The notes beneath the pieces were generated by a model. The model was not told where the DNA came from. It saw only the letters and a program-made list of their open reading frames with translations, and ran no database searches. Shown here in pieces: positions 25,386 through 38,100 of a DNA stretch of 64,000 nucleotides. How positions within the stretch are numbered: the first letter of the stretch is position 1; each line of letters begins with the position of its first letter. Source of the stretch: Lingula anatina (taxonomy: Eukaryota > Brachiopoda > Lingulata > Lingulida > Lingulidae); contig NW_019775502.1 of assembly GCF_001039355.2 (NCBI RefSeq), forward strand, positions 551,860 through 615,859. The letters are read 5' to 3'. Both the position numbers and the translations under genes were made by a program.

Positions 25386-26705
25386 ATGTCGAATCAAACT
25401 ATGGCAGAGGTTGACTTCATCAACAGCACGGAGGATTTTGATTTGGAACAGGCTTCTACGGAGACACGGTCTTGTAAAGGAATTGCTTGTCTCCCTTTCA
25501 TTGCTGTAGAGGTAATTTTAGCTATCCTTGCAATCTTGGGCAACGTTTTCCTCATTGTCGCTTTTGTGAAATTCAAAGAACTTCGCCATAGATCAAACTT
25601 CGCAATCGTGAGTCTCGCCGTAGCAGATTTGCTCACGGGCGCTATTTGCATACCGTACAACATACTAACGGCGTATCTGATTGAAAGCCTCCCGTCTCTG
25701 CGACATCTTTCATTTGACAGGTACACATGCCTTATGAAAATATGCGTCTTCAGCATTATGATGGAGGTCTCTTTCTTGCATCAGGTGCTAATAGCATTTG
25801 AAAGATTTATGAAGATTTGTCGACATGTTCAATACCCGACATGGGTGACAAGCAAAAAACTTATTATTACTATTTGGTGCACGTGGTTGTACACAATATT
25901 CATCAATCTCCCCCCGCTGTTTGGTTGGAACAGTTGGTCTCCCGGCGTAGAATGCAGATCGAGTAAAGTTCAAGCGGATTTCGTGCGCTACATCATTATT
26001 CCCCACCAGCCGATATGTCTTCTGGCAGCGTTCGGGTTCTACATCGCCATTTTCCGCTATGTTCAGCAGCAAAAAAGAAAGATCGCGAGTTACACAAACT
26101 CTGAAAGCTGCCATCAAACCAAGGAGCGTGATCACATTGGGCTTGGACGAGAAGTGGACCGCCCAGACTTTTCGCTGCCTTCAACCTCGAAAACGTCTGG
26201 GACTCCTCTGACTGATATTGCAGCGTGTTCTTCCAAAACTCCGCCGATAACACGGGTGGAGCCTTTATTCAGAGCTGAGCCCAAAAGTCCCGCGATGTTA
26301 GATGCTCCAACAAAGGGAAAAGGAAAAGGAAAACGGTCAGCTCCGACTACTGTTGTCTTTTTAAAAGAAAATCCACGGCCACGAGAAGATCGTCAAAATT
26401 CTCCTCCCGCCGCTCATCAGCATCGCGCCAAGCCTGCAAAAGCCGCCAAAAATGTAGAAGTGAAGGTAGCAAAGATGACGTCACTCATCCTTGCCAGTTT
26501 TACGTTACTCTTCATACCATCTGTGACACTATTTTTGTGCGAGAAGTACTTTAGAAATAATAGATACACCTTTAATATTCTTTTCAACATTACTATTGAA
26601 TTTATCTGCCTCGGGTCTGTCATTAATCCCTTTATTTACGGAATGTTGAATAGGAATTTCAGGGACGCATGCTTTAAATTATTAAGATTGGATCGCTTCG
26701 GTTAA
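25386..26705 (+). CDS. Class A (rhodopsin-type) GPCR, adenosine-receptor-like, intronless, 439 aa
   Basis: A plasma-membrane receptor coupling to G proteins. The start is the first ATG of the frame (A at -3); residues upstream in the same frame begin only with GTG. The N-terminus carries two N-glycosylation sequons (N3-Q-T, N13-S-T). TM1 about 36-62 with LGN (51-53); TM2 with LAVAD (D81); extracellular C115 and C190 for the usual disulfide; ERF (139-141) in place of DRY; a very long third intracellular loop (about 226-363), Lys/Pro-rich; TM6 with FIPS rather than CWxP; TM7 with NPFIY (414-418) and a short tail, LNRNFRDACFKLL. The FGW-NSW segment in loop 2 and the GSVINPFIYGMLNRNFR end recall adenosine and melanocortin-like receptors. 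The ligand cannot be named; orphan status is likely. Confidence 0.9.
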   Translation: MSNQTMAEVDFINSTEDFDLEQASTETRSCKGIACLPFIAVEVILAILAILGNVFLIVAFVKFKELRHRSNFAIVSLAVADLLTGAICIPYNILTAYLIESLPSLRHLSFDRYTCLMKICVFSIMMEVSFLHQVLIAFERFMKICRHVQYPTWVTSKKLIITIWCTWLYTIFINLPPLFGWNSWSPGVECRSSKVQADFVRYIIIPHQPICLLAAFGFYIAIFRYVQQQKRKIASYTNSESCHQTKERDHIGLGREVDRPDFSLPSTSKTSGTPLTDIAACSSKTPPITRVEPLFRAEPKSPAMLDAPTKGKGKGKRSAPTTVVFLKENPRPREDRQNSPPAAHQHRAKPAKAAKNVEVKVAKMTSLILASFTLLFIPSVTLFLCEKYFRNNRYTFNILFNITIEFICLGSVINPFIYGMLNRNFRDACFKLLRLDRFG

Positions 26706-27279
26706 AATAGTGTTTGTGGATCAAAATTTTTGTTACATGAAAACTTGACATAAACATCTGATAAAAATGTAAATAATTTTTTGGGGAGAGGTTCATACTT
26801 AAAGGGCAGAAAAGTAGGCTAATTATGGTGTCACAAAAATAAGACCAAGCGTGAGGTACCTTTACTTCTAACAGTGTATTAATATAAGGGAAGGATAATG
26901 GCTTAGTTGTGATCTTACTTGACGTTTTCTATATTTTTCGCAGGATTAGCTGTTCCAATAATTTGTACCCTGCTGATTAATCTAACCTACTGTAACATTT
27001 TAAGACCTATGGTAATTAGTTCTTTTTTCTGTTGGCTATCTGTGAATATTTGTAAATAGAATTTACAGTAATCAACTCAAATTTAAAAATGTTCATTTCC
27101 ACGAAAAAAAAAACAGGTGTAAAGTAATATTTCTATTCACAAGCCTCACATAGATTTAGATGTTATTGCATTTTAAGTGTTTATTGCAATTAGTTTCTAA
27201 TTAGTTTCTCTGTATATTAACGTATTTACAGGTCTTAATAATTTCCTTTGTTTATGTCTTTATGTTCCTTTGAATGTTA

Positions 27280-27281
<2 letters not shown>

Positions 27282-27338
<57 letters not shown>
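27282..27338. repeat. (TA)n microsatellite
   Basis: A nearly pure TA run 0.6 kb after the GPCR stop. Confidence 0.95.
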
Positions 27339-27344
<6 letters not shown>

Positions 27345-28148
27345 ACTTCACGCTAAAATAGTTTCATGTAGTGTGTGCTAGAGTTGAAGGAAAATTTAAC
27401 AATAATTGAAAAGGTTTTCTGGATATAATATATATCGTGCCTTTGTGAAAAGAGAAATCAATATCAAAAAAACTTCAGCGCATCCGTAAGGTGATACATG
27501 TATGAAGTATTAAGCAACGCAAATAATGAAAGCTTTTTTTTTTTTTTTGCCGAGTGTGCTTTGCAGAAAGACGTTTATGATAATAACATAATGACTGGAA
27601 TGAGAGGATATTCAAATTATATTATGTTACTCAGTGACAGCCTGTTCAAAGGCATGCAACACTTTTTTATAGCAATAAGTTTTTTTCTTTTTTTTTTTTG
27701 AAAATTTTAGCAATTTTATCTCTATTAAAAGATGAAAAAATTATAGTTTATATACAGTTTTGGAACTTTCCATTTCTGTTTTTTACTGTTAAGAGTTAAA
27801 CTAGCGTCTCCATCTACATTTAAAGGGCCTCAAATATTAGAATGTTACATATACCTATTTTATATCATTAATTTTTGTAGGTATTTTTCTTTTTGTCAAC
27901 TTTCTGTTTCAGTCAAAGAATAAACCATGTACAGGCACAGAAAATGTTTCAGACTGCTTTGTACTCTTTTATTACAAATATTATTTACATTTTTTTCTGC
28001 TAACATATCTTGAACAACGATTGATAAAAAAGCCTTTTGTTATATGTTTACAGACTGAATATTTGACATGAGAAAGTTTTAAAGATATACTTATATTTAT
28101 GAAATTTCAATTGCTACAGAATTTCTTTCCAGCATGATAATCATTTTA

Positions 28149-28250
28149 AGTAACCTTTGAAAAATATCCCTTTAGATCACTCTACAATTAAAAATTTTGT
28201 TTTAAAGTAACCTTTGAAAAATATCCCTTTAGATCACTCTACAATTTAAA
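28149..28250. repeat. 57-bp tandem duplication in the TAF1 3' UTR
   Basis: AGTAACCTTTGAAAAATATC and the following bases at 28149 are repeated from 28206 with only a few differences, directly downstream (minus strand) of the TAF1 stop codon. Confidence 0.85.
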
Positions 28251-28267
28251 AAAATTGTATCACTTTT

Positions 28268-31200
28268 TCAGTCATTCAAAAACTCATCAAAATCAAAAGG
28301 CTGTGGATTGTTATTCCTGGATCCTTCTTCTCCTCCCTCACTCTCAGACTCCGAGACTTCCAGGTCCTGATTGAGGTTGTCACCTTGATCCTCCTGACCT
28401 TGACCTTCTTGACCTTCACCTCCCTCAGCGGGCTCATTTTGGATAAAGAACTCAGAGGGGTCAAAATTTTCATCATCACTGTCATTAAATTGGTTGACCA
28501 TTTGACTATTGAGCCCCGATTGGTTGTCAAAGTAGTACTGAGGCATGTCTGCGTTGTCATACGCTGACTGCGAGTCTTGCATGCTGTTGTCATAGCGACC
28601 AGGCTCGGGTGATTGGTCATCTCTATCTCCTTCACTTTCTTCTCCTAAAATATAATCACAGGTATAATCTGCTGTTGGGAAAATAATTGAGAAGAATTTT
28701 AAAATCCCATTCTACATAATTACGTTAATCAAAAGAAAGAGAAAATGTCTTTCCTTGGGATTTTCAGTAGTTATCATATCTCATGTTCTTATATATTCCT
28801 AATATTACCTTCAGATATCTGTAGATCTTGGACCAAAACACTGTTTTCATCCTGTGCCAAAACAGGCTGACTCTAAAAAGCAAATAATAATAATAATAAT
28901 AATTATTATTATTATTTAAAGTCTAAAATCTAATAATGTTTGATAAATATTCAAGGGATGTCTTTATCCCAATGCTCTCCTATAGGAAAGTGAGTATCAA
29001 AAGCCGATGACAGGTCAAGAAGGACTAGTAACATGGCAGAGCATTTTTCTACACCCATGACAATCTTTGAAAGAAAAGGCAAATAATTTCTAATTAGTTC
29101 TTAGTTACATACTTGCTCACTGACATCCATAGAGTATTCTTCATCTCCTTCAATATCAACATACTCGCTATCTTCAAGAAACAATTTCTAAAAACAAAAC
29201 AGATACAAGGATTACTAATGAAATACTGGAAAGTGTGCCTGAAAGAAAAAAAACATGACAAAAACCACTGCGATGAACAACTACATGATCAAAATCTTAT
29301 ACATTTAAAATCTGTGTTCTCAAATTCAAAGCCTTTATTCAAAATACTTTACATTTACAAAAAAACTTTGGGTTTGAAAATGACCTTGTTTCCATCAGAA
29401 GTATCCATTTGTGATTCATCTCCAAATTTGCTGTCTTCTTCTTCTTCCATCATCTCAAACTTGCTGTCGTCTGCCTGCATATGACTGTCTTCTACTATGG
29501 TAATATTCTCTCTCACACTGTAACTATCCACACTTTCATTGTCCGCACCTATAGCAGACACAAGAAATGGATAGACGTACTCCAATATGTCCACAATACT
29601 AAGTCATCACAAAAACAAATTTAATCTTAGAAACAAAAAATTAATCTACATTTCTTGACTTCTTTGATTTGCCCTTTGAAATACAGTACCAAAGTTCTAT
29701 AATGTCAAATTATTTGTGTTTCCTAGAAAAAAAATCCAATAAACTAATTCTTCAAATAAGTATCAGTCCTAAAAGAACTGTTAATTGTGAAATTTACCTA
29801 CCCATCATAGAGGTATCATTCATAGAAGACCTGGTCATGATACTATCCGTTTCCACGGCATCCAAAGCTGCCTCTTGAGCTGCACGAATCCCCTCCTCAA
29901 GTTGAAGGAGGTGTTCTTCATTCTGAGAACAAAATTTGAAAATAAAAAGAGGTTCACCAAAGCCTAGCCTGCTGATCCACAGTTCATTATCTATTTGGCA
30001 GGAATTCAAAACAAATCTTTTTCACGTTAAAGGCATACATTGTGAGTTAGACTTTTACACAAAAAAATCTTTAGGGTTTCAACTATTCCCTTACTTTAAC
30101 CAGATATCCTTTCTAGAACTGCTGAGAATATTATAATCTAAATCCAACTGTCAAATGCCAAATTTTGATTTTTTTTACCTCTGAGAGTGATACTCACTCG
30201 TATCCATCAACATCTCAATCATCATAATAACAGTAATTTAAAATAAGAAACTTGAAATTTAGAAGGACATCTACATGTCACATTATGGCTGACTACTGCA
30301 ATAAGTTCCCACCTCTGCCAAAGTTTCTCTGCACACATCAGATATCTGTTTGGCTGTGGCCGTGTACGCACTATCCCCACCATTATACTTGATACTGTTC
30401 ACATAAATAAGATCCACGTCCTCCTGGAACTGGCTGCGCGTGTGGTACTTATGACGTTGTATGTTCCGTAGTAACATGCTCAGGTCCATGGGGTTCTTCA
30501 CGATCTCATAGTAATCCTTGACAAACTTCTTGTTTACAGGCTGGTGGAAGGGCCAAGACTGTAAAATAAATGTCAGCAATCATTCTTTCTTATGAAATCT
30601 CTCTATTCCAATTGCACTATCTAAATTGTAGTACTTCAAACCAACAAGTCATGCCAGGTTAAACCATCAAGGGATACTCGGCCTTATTTTGTTTTCTGTA
30701 ACACATACAGTTCTATGCTTACTACTACTTTCTTGTTTTCCATAACACAGTTATATGCTTATAATTACTTTCTTATACACACCCCTGTGCTTAATCTTGG
30801 TTTAAGTTACACCACCCCATGCTTATTCCTATTTTCTCTTACACAGGCCTTTTCAATTCTTAGTTTCTGCTACATAGCCCCATGCTTATTGTTGGTCCCA
30901 GTTACACAGCCCTAGATTTTACTCCTCATACTGCAATACATAATCCTTACATTATCCACCAATTTGAGTTTTGTCTGGACAATATTTTCTAGAATGAAGG
31001 AGAATGCCACTTGGTCATCATCATCTAGAAGTGGGTTGATGGCTTTCTCAAGCCTCATCAGCTTATCTTCTTTCTGCAAGAGTGAAATTAGTCAGAGAGA
31101 GTCAACAGATGTACAGACAATTAATCTTTATTTTTTTAAATGCATACCATATATATATATCTGGACTTGTGATTTGTCTTTGGGTATGACAAAAACAAAA

Positions 31201-32175
31201 TTGAGTTCATTCACTGCTTTCGATTCCATTATCTTGAAAACAAAGTTACTTATGCAGTTTTTGCGTCGTAATAACAACAAAAAATGAACAGGTCACCTCC
31301 GCAAACCTCTGTAAGCACAGATCCAACATGGCCTGGGCAGTTAATGTCAGAACACTTTTTACTCCTGGAAATAAAAAGCCAAATATCACAAAAAATGCAT
31401 TTTTTGAGACAGTCATTTTGTGAGATAGTAATGTAGAAATGATTCATTTTGTAAGTACTTTTTTTCTCAAATGAATTTGCCAATTTACTGCTAAAATACC
31501 ATGCATACTGCTTTAATACCACACTGCCCTAAATCCCACTTTGTGTGCGTTTGTGTATTTGTGAATGCATGCATGGATGCCTGCGCTTGCATGTGTGTGA
31601 CATGATTACCTGTGTATTAATGTATGTGTGCGTGCATGTGCGTGCATGTTTAACCCACCATTGTACAGCTTGCTATTCTCCACCATCTGGTTGATGTCCA
31701 CCAGGAAAGACTCACGTGACTGGTATTTCTTGCTTCTTATGCTCTGAAGAAGATATTACAGAAGACATTTACTTGTCATGAAGGAACTTGTTATCATTCA
31801 CATATGCTTGGAATATTCCAGGTATTGCATATAACACAAGTGCTGGAATTTTTGCTAAATAATGAGATTCTTGATCCCCATTCCCACCTAAAAATAATAA
31901 CTTCTCAGATAAGAACATAACTTTACAATCCAAACAGTGATATGCTTATGGTTAGGGAGGAGAAATTGTCCTATAATAATAAATTCTGAGTTTTACATAA
32001 AATACTTTTGACTGCCTAATGCCATACATTGAGATAATATCAACTGTAGGACATTATATAGCTTTAAGAATTGTTCTCTCACCTCCCGTATGGTTTGAAG
32101 ATCCATGGGTTTCTTGATAATCTTGTAATAATCTGGAACCACTTTGGAGTTCACAGGGAACAGGAAAGGTTGAGT
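28268..32175 (-). other. TAF1: TAF1 double bromodomain and acidic tail, exons 31-40
   Basis: Exons: 32083-32175, 31659-31743, 31297-31364, 30951-31073, 30313-30558, 29802-29922, 29385-29548, 29113-29187, 28809-28872, 28268-28644. Bromodomain 1: [26 protein letters not shown]. Linker: [19 protein letters not shown], almost identical to human. Bromodomain 2: [37 protein letters not shown] (the acetyl-lysine-binding Asn is in YNG). The tail is Glu/Asp-rich and ends [13 protein letters not shown]-stop. The donor of exon 29385-29548 is weak (GTCATT). Confidence 0.92.
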
Positions 32176-35100
32176 CTAGAATAAAAAAGAAGAAAAAATT
32201 AATCAAATTAATCAACAAAAAAATATCTAGTTGAAATGAAAAGATTTTCACAGATGGCATTCAGGGAACTTTGCATAAAAGAACCAGAACACTACACACA
32301 CTGAATAATCAAAATTCGAGACAAATAGAGAAAAGAAGCTACTATGTGAAATACAATCTACAAAAACAAAAGAGTCCAAACCAATTATGATGATCCTTTA
32401 AAAAATCCAATCGTCTCTCAAAATTATTCAAATAGAAAGCAAGGAATTCATTCACAAGTTCAACACACTGATCAAGTAGCAGCAGTCAAAGCACTTACAT
32501 CAGGAAGATCCCTAATTTCATTGAGGATGTTCTCAAAGATTGAGTTGAGTGTGATCACTGGGTCTGCCCTCCTCCTGTGGCTGGCTTTGGTGGGTTTCTG
32601 AAAGCAAATGTGTTAGAAATGACAACTCACTTCATGTAGCATTGTGCTTGGTGGGGAAGTGGCTCAACTGTAGCATTTTCCTACATTAGCAGGTGTTTAG
32701 ACTTAGCAGTGTTCAGTTTCCTGTACACTACAAAGACACCACCTACGTCAAAAATATGTTAAACATTAACTGATCAAGTTCCACTGAAAGTGGATTGAAT
32801 AACACATAGGAGAGGGCATTTTGTGAAATCATTATTCCCAGCGTCCTTCAAAGTTCACATTACTCACACTGAGATAGTCACAATGCTCAATGGTGAGTTT
32901 ACATTACTCACACTGAGATAGTCACAATGCACAATGATGAGTTTACATTACCCACAATGAGATAGTCACAATGCACAATGATGAGTTTACATTACCCACA
33001 ATGAGATAGTCACAATGCACAATGATGAGTTAACAATACTCACACTGAGATAGTCACAATGCACAATGGTGAGTTTACATTACTCACACTGAGATAGTCA
33101 CAATGCACAATGATGAGTTTACATTACCACAATGAGATAGTCACAATGCACAATGATGAGTTAACATTACTCACACTGAGATAGTCACAATGCACAATGA
33201 TGAGTTAACATTACTCACACTGAGATAGTCACAATGCACAATGGTGCCTGCTCGCCTCCTCTTTTTGTTTTCCATTGCCTGCTTGGGGAACTTCAGCACC
33301 AAGGATTTCCTCTTGACATTCTCAGCACTGGAGGTAAGAGATTTACAGTGAATTATTCATCATTAGGGGTATGCATTTTCAATTGGCAAGATATTATAAT
33401 ATATGTGTATGAAAAAATATATTTTCCAATGAGAAATGTGAAATGTGTTTTATAGTAACAATCATGTCACTAGACTTTAACTCATTTCAAGCTTTAAACT
33501 CAAATCAATATAAGGCACTAGTTTCAAACAACATCCCAATATTACATATATGAGAAATTTTCAGCAACCCAAAACATAAATCTGCCTGTTTAAATGCTTT
33601 ATCAAATTCTACATCTCTGTTTCTCTCATTTAAGATAATTCTAATAGACCATACTCACTGTTCCAGTAAATTCTTTGACAACTTAATCTTAGTTCCCTCC
33701 ACGTTCACCAGCTCCTGGTCTGTTAGCAAACTCTTCTCCTCTTCTTCCTCTTGCTCCTCTGTCATGGCAACCGGTGTCGGTGTCGGAGCCACAGAAGGAG
33801 TAGCTGGCCCTGAACCACCTCCGCCCCCAGCTCCACCACCACCACCGGTGCCAGCGCCACCACCAGCACCGCCCAAAACACCGGTCTTGTAAACTGGGCA
33901 CTCTTTGTTTGTCCTCATGTGGCCTACTTGTCCACAGGCACCGCACTTCATCTATTAACAAATAGTTTTGTGATTATGGAATAAAAGTTAACATTCACAG
34001 TTTAAAAATACAATAACGATATAACAATACATTTACAGGTTTTCTTTAAAAATCCATCCTTGGCAAAGTCTGTCATATCTTGAACATACTTCACACTTCC
34101 AATGACAATCACTCATATAACAATACATTTGAAAAACAGGAATTCATAATTTTTGCTCTCCAAAATGTTTTATTAGGAGGACTTTAAGATGCTAACTGAA
34201 AAATTTTGTAAAGATAGTTGGCTTTACATCAGAACTACAATCTTGTATGTATCTGGAGATAATAAATCTAAAAAAGGTGAAAGATCAGGTGCTTGAAAGT
34301 TTAAAGGAATCCCCACACAATGGTCTAGTTTAGGTTGATACAACAATTTCAAAACATGATGATCTTGTCTTCTAAAAATATCTATCGTTCAAATAATTAT
34401 AGGAAAAATAAATGCTTGTAATGGAACTAATCTGAAATCACCTTCAGCAAAGGAGCATCTTTCTTCTTCTTTTTCTTCTTGGTGGGAGGTGGAGTCGGAC
34501 CCTCCTCCTTGAACTTCTCCTGGTTACGCTTAATCCTCCTCAACTGCTCCTGAATTCTCCGTCTTTCTTTCTTCATTTCCTCCTTTTGTTGTTCATCCAG
34601 AGTGGCAAATTGTTTTCTGCAGGGAAAAAAAGTCACAAGAAAGTTATCGACTACCTGTCTGGTATGGGCATTTTGTATGCTGACAGCAATACCCATTTAA
34701 TGATCATAAAATTGTTATGAGAATAGGTTCTTCAAAGAACCTTTACATTTTTAGTTATATACACTCCAACATCCCAGTGTCACACAAGACGCCTTCAGAA
34801 AAAAAAAATTAATAAAGAAAACATTAAATTTTTTGAAATTTTTAATAGAGAGACAACATTCAGTACTATGTTACTTACATAAATGTTTCATCCTTGGTCT
34901 GTCTTATCCTGGCATAAGTGTCAATGACGGCAGGCTTGCGTACTATCTCTGTCCTGACAAACTCCTTCCCTTCCTCATTGCGGAATGTTCTTGTGATCTT
35001 CAGATATCTGCCACCCTATGGTAAAGAAGATATCAGGATATAAATTAAGACCAGTCTTAAGCATCTACCTTTTTTTTACTCTAAGCAAGTCTTAGAGAGA

Positions 35101-38100
35101 TGTTTTGAATTGTTTTATTTTGGCAGTGATATTTTGGCAGTTATTTTGGCAATGGTCCTTTCAAATTGTCAGAAGATTTGAGAAATAGCAACAAGAACAG
35201 TATGAAAACTTAATATGTGTCTGCTCAACATATGATTATCTATATATGTTAACTCTTGAAGATGGATGCTGTTTCAGCAGGTAACATCTCTCACATTTTA
35301 ATGTTAAAACTACTCTCTTCCATGGTAGTTTTTAAGTGCAAGATGTTATTGTGTGACTATTTTAAGAACTTTCAAAAAGCTTCTTTGAAAGCCTACCACA
35401 GTTTCTCCCTCGTCGCCAGACATTCCCTCTGCAACCTTCTGCTTCTTCTCTTTCTTCTTCTTCCCCTTTTCTTTCTCCTTCTTTCCTTTCTCAGTTTTGT
35501 GTCCTTCCATCAGCATCTTGTGCAGCTCCCTTCTCTCCTGTTCCTCACGCTCGTGGCTCAACTGAAATAAAAGAAAAGAAAAACATAATTCATTACACTT
35601 GGTGCTTCACTGCTGACATAAACCCAAAACAACCATGAGGTTAGGCAATTTTTCAATAAATAGGAACATCAAAACTTAATCAACTCTCCCTCATAATAGT
35701 TTTGTTAATAGTGCTCATAATTTCAACACTTATTCCTTAACTACCAAGGTACACCATATCCAAAACGGTTGATAAAATTTTAGTTCTCCAGTTTCTAGTT
35801 TCTGGTGAGCCTCTCTCATAATGGAGATGGAGACAGGTGAATTTTAGTTGTAATAGTAAAATTATTAACAACGGCTTGAAAATTTGTTCAGATACTGTAG
35901 TTCTCTCATATACTGTGATTCTGGTGAGATAAGATGCACCTTGGTGATTTAGGGAAAATGCTGAAAATGCCAGAAAATCTTTTGTACCTAGCACAGCCAT
36001 TTGTTGGTCTAATGCATTTACCAATTAAAACCATCTGAAAATGCCCAATGTCAAAAACAACTACATTCACATTGTAAACGCCTTGGGCTTTACCTGTGTG
36101 GATGTTTTCTTATTAGTGAGAATGCTTTCTATGTTTTTGCCCATCTCCTCTATATCTGAGTCATGTTCCGAGTCTGAGCCCTCATCTGTTGACAGCTCTT
36201 CTATGGAACTTAGCACTCTAGAATAGAAAATAACAACAACAATGATTCAATTAGACCTATTTTTGTCAGGATTTAAACTAGCTATCATGTTACTGGGTCA
36301 GTAGTTTTCCTTAAATGTATCAAACTTATCATTTATTCTGCATGAACTTCATAAAAAAAAAAAGAAAAACTCTAGAAATAAGATCATTCCTACCTGTTCT
36401 GCAGATCAAAAATCCTCTGGCACTCCTCTTTGTATCTCTCCTGGTGCTCTGCTATGGAGAATCTACTGCCGCGGGCAAACTTGGACATTCCTTCTTGACC
36501 AGCTTTGGCCTGCTCTGTGGACATAGTTCTGACCACATCGATGACCTCCCACCTGGACAACTTCTTAATCTAGGAACAATTACAGAACATATCACGGTTC
36601 ACATTCAAATGCCAAGATAAAAATATTCCATATTCTGGTGCTCTTGTAGGATTTTAGTGACTTCAATTAAAAAAAAGATTTAATTAATACCATTTACTTT
36701 GCTTTCCTTTCTTTACAAGAAACCCATACTTTAATTTCAAACTTGTTCACTAACATGAGTACAATCGTGAATAACAAGACCAACTTTAACCCAGCTTAAA
36801 CTTAATGACATTACCACACCAATGAAACTTGCACCTTGTAAACAAGTTCATAGTTTGTAACTTTCTGCATGCTTCTAGATAGGGTATACCTTTGTAACAT
36901 GATTAAAACTACTAAAATTACCTAAAATATGAAGTTCTTTTGCTTTAACATAATAATATAGGTCTAACGCACAGCCGAGAACTTGCAGGGATGATGCATG
37001 TCCAGGGATCAACTTTGTTCTGAACAGGCCCTAAATTTACCATAATTACAAACCTCAGACTCTGGTACCCCAAACTTCTTCAACAGCTGCTTGGCATCTT
37101 TCAGATTTAGTCTTCTAAGATCAGCATCTGTTCCTGTAACAGTTTTCTTCTGTGGAGTCTGACTTGTTTCATCCTGAAAAGCAACATTAGGTATTCTTTA
37201 AAGAGGCCTTTCTACTTACTATAACAGATGAAAAATCCTTTTCAGGACCCATAAAGAAAGGAATTTAAAAAAAATTTTTTTACTAAAAAGTACATATAAG
37301 AGGCTTTATAAGAACGGTGTATTAAACTATAAGATAGAGTACCCTATTTTAATGGACTACTGTTGAATCATCTCACATTGAATTAAATCAAATTTTTTAA
37401 TTTTGAAAGTTCCCTCATCGCCTCATCCTGGTCATATGGAACATAATTTGGACCAATTCCTGCCTCCCCAGGCTACACACTTAACCCATGATTTCCTCTC
37501 CCCTTACCTTAGCCTGTGGTTTATTAGGCACTTTGACATAAGAGAACCCCTCGCCGCACCCGGTTGGGTCGGCCACTCCACTCAGTGCTAACAAACACTT
37601 TCCCTTGATGGCTGCTATATAAGCTCTAGTGGTGTTCCAGGGAGCAGTGCGTACCTGAGAAAAAGACGATAAAAAATTCACTGTCATTATTCAATTATAA
37701 TGCTGGCATTATAGGTTTTGGTATTTTTCTGAAAAGCAGCTGGATGGTTTAGAGCATGCCTTAAATCTAACCCTTGTTCAATACTCTTTTAAAGAAAATG
37801 TGGTAATACCCATCTAGACAGCCACTATAAAACTGATTTCTACTGAAATAAATAAAATCAAATTTTTTCCAGATTATGATCTAGAATCAAACAACCCATA
37901 GTAAGAATGTGTGAGAAAAATTAGAATACCTGCCAAAAAGTAAAATATATTTTTTTTTGCTCATGAAATGAAGAAAAATCTTATTCTCACCTCATCATCA
38001 ATCTTAGTTTGGAAATCTTCCTCGTTGTCTTCCTCAGGAGCAAACAAAGACTTTTCTCCATAGCCTGCATCCTACATGTACAAAAATTGACCAATTTTTT

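Larger units (their letters stand above)
26706..28267. other. Convergent spacer between GPCR and TAF1 3' ends
   Basis: No gene seen. It holds the (TA)n run, a plus-strand AATAAA at 27919-27924 that could end the GPCR transcript, and a TTTATT at 27968-27973 (AATAAA on the minus strand) that could end TAF1. The two transcripts would then overlap or nearly meet tail to tail. Confidence 0.5.

Noticed and set aside
28276-28635. Alternative minus-strand frame of 119 codons overlapping the last TAF1 exon
   Set aside because: It is a shifted frame of the TAF1 tail; the true frame is in phase with the upstream exons and ends DFDEFLND.
32858-33245. CRISPR-like direct repeat array
   Set aside because: Units are contiguous 44-mers without unique spacers, in an animal intron, and derive from the adjacent exon end.
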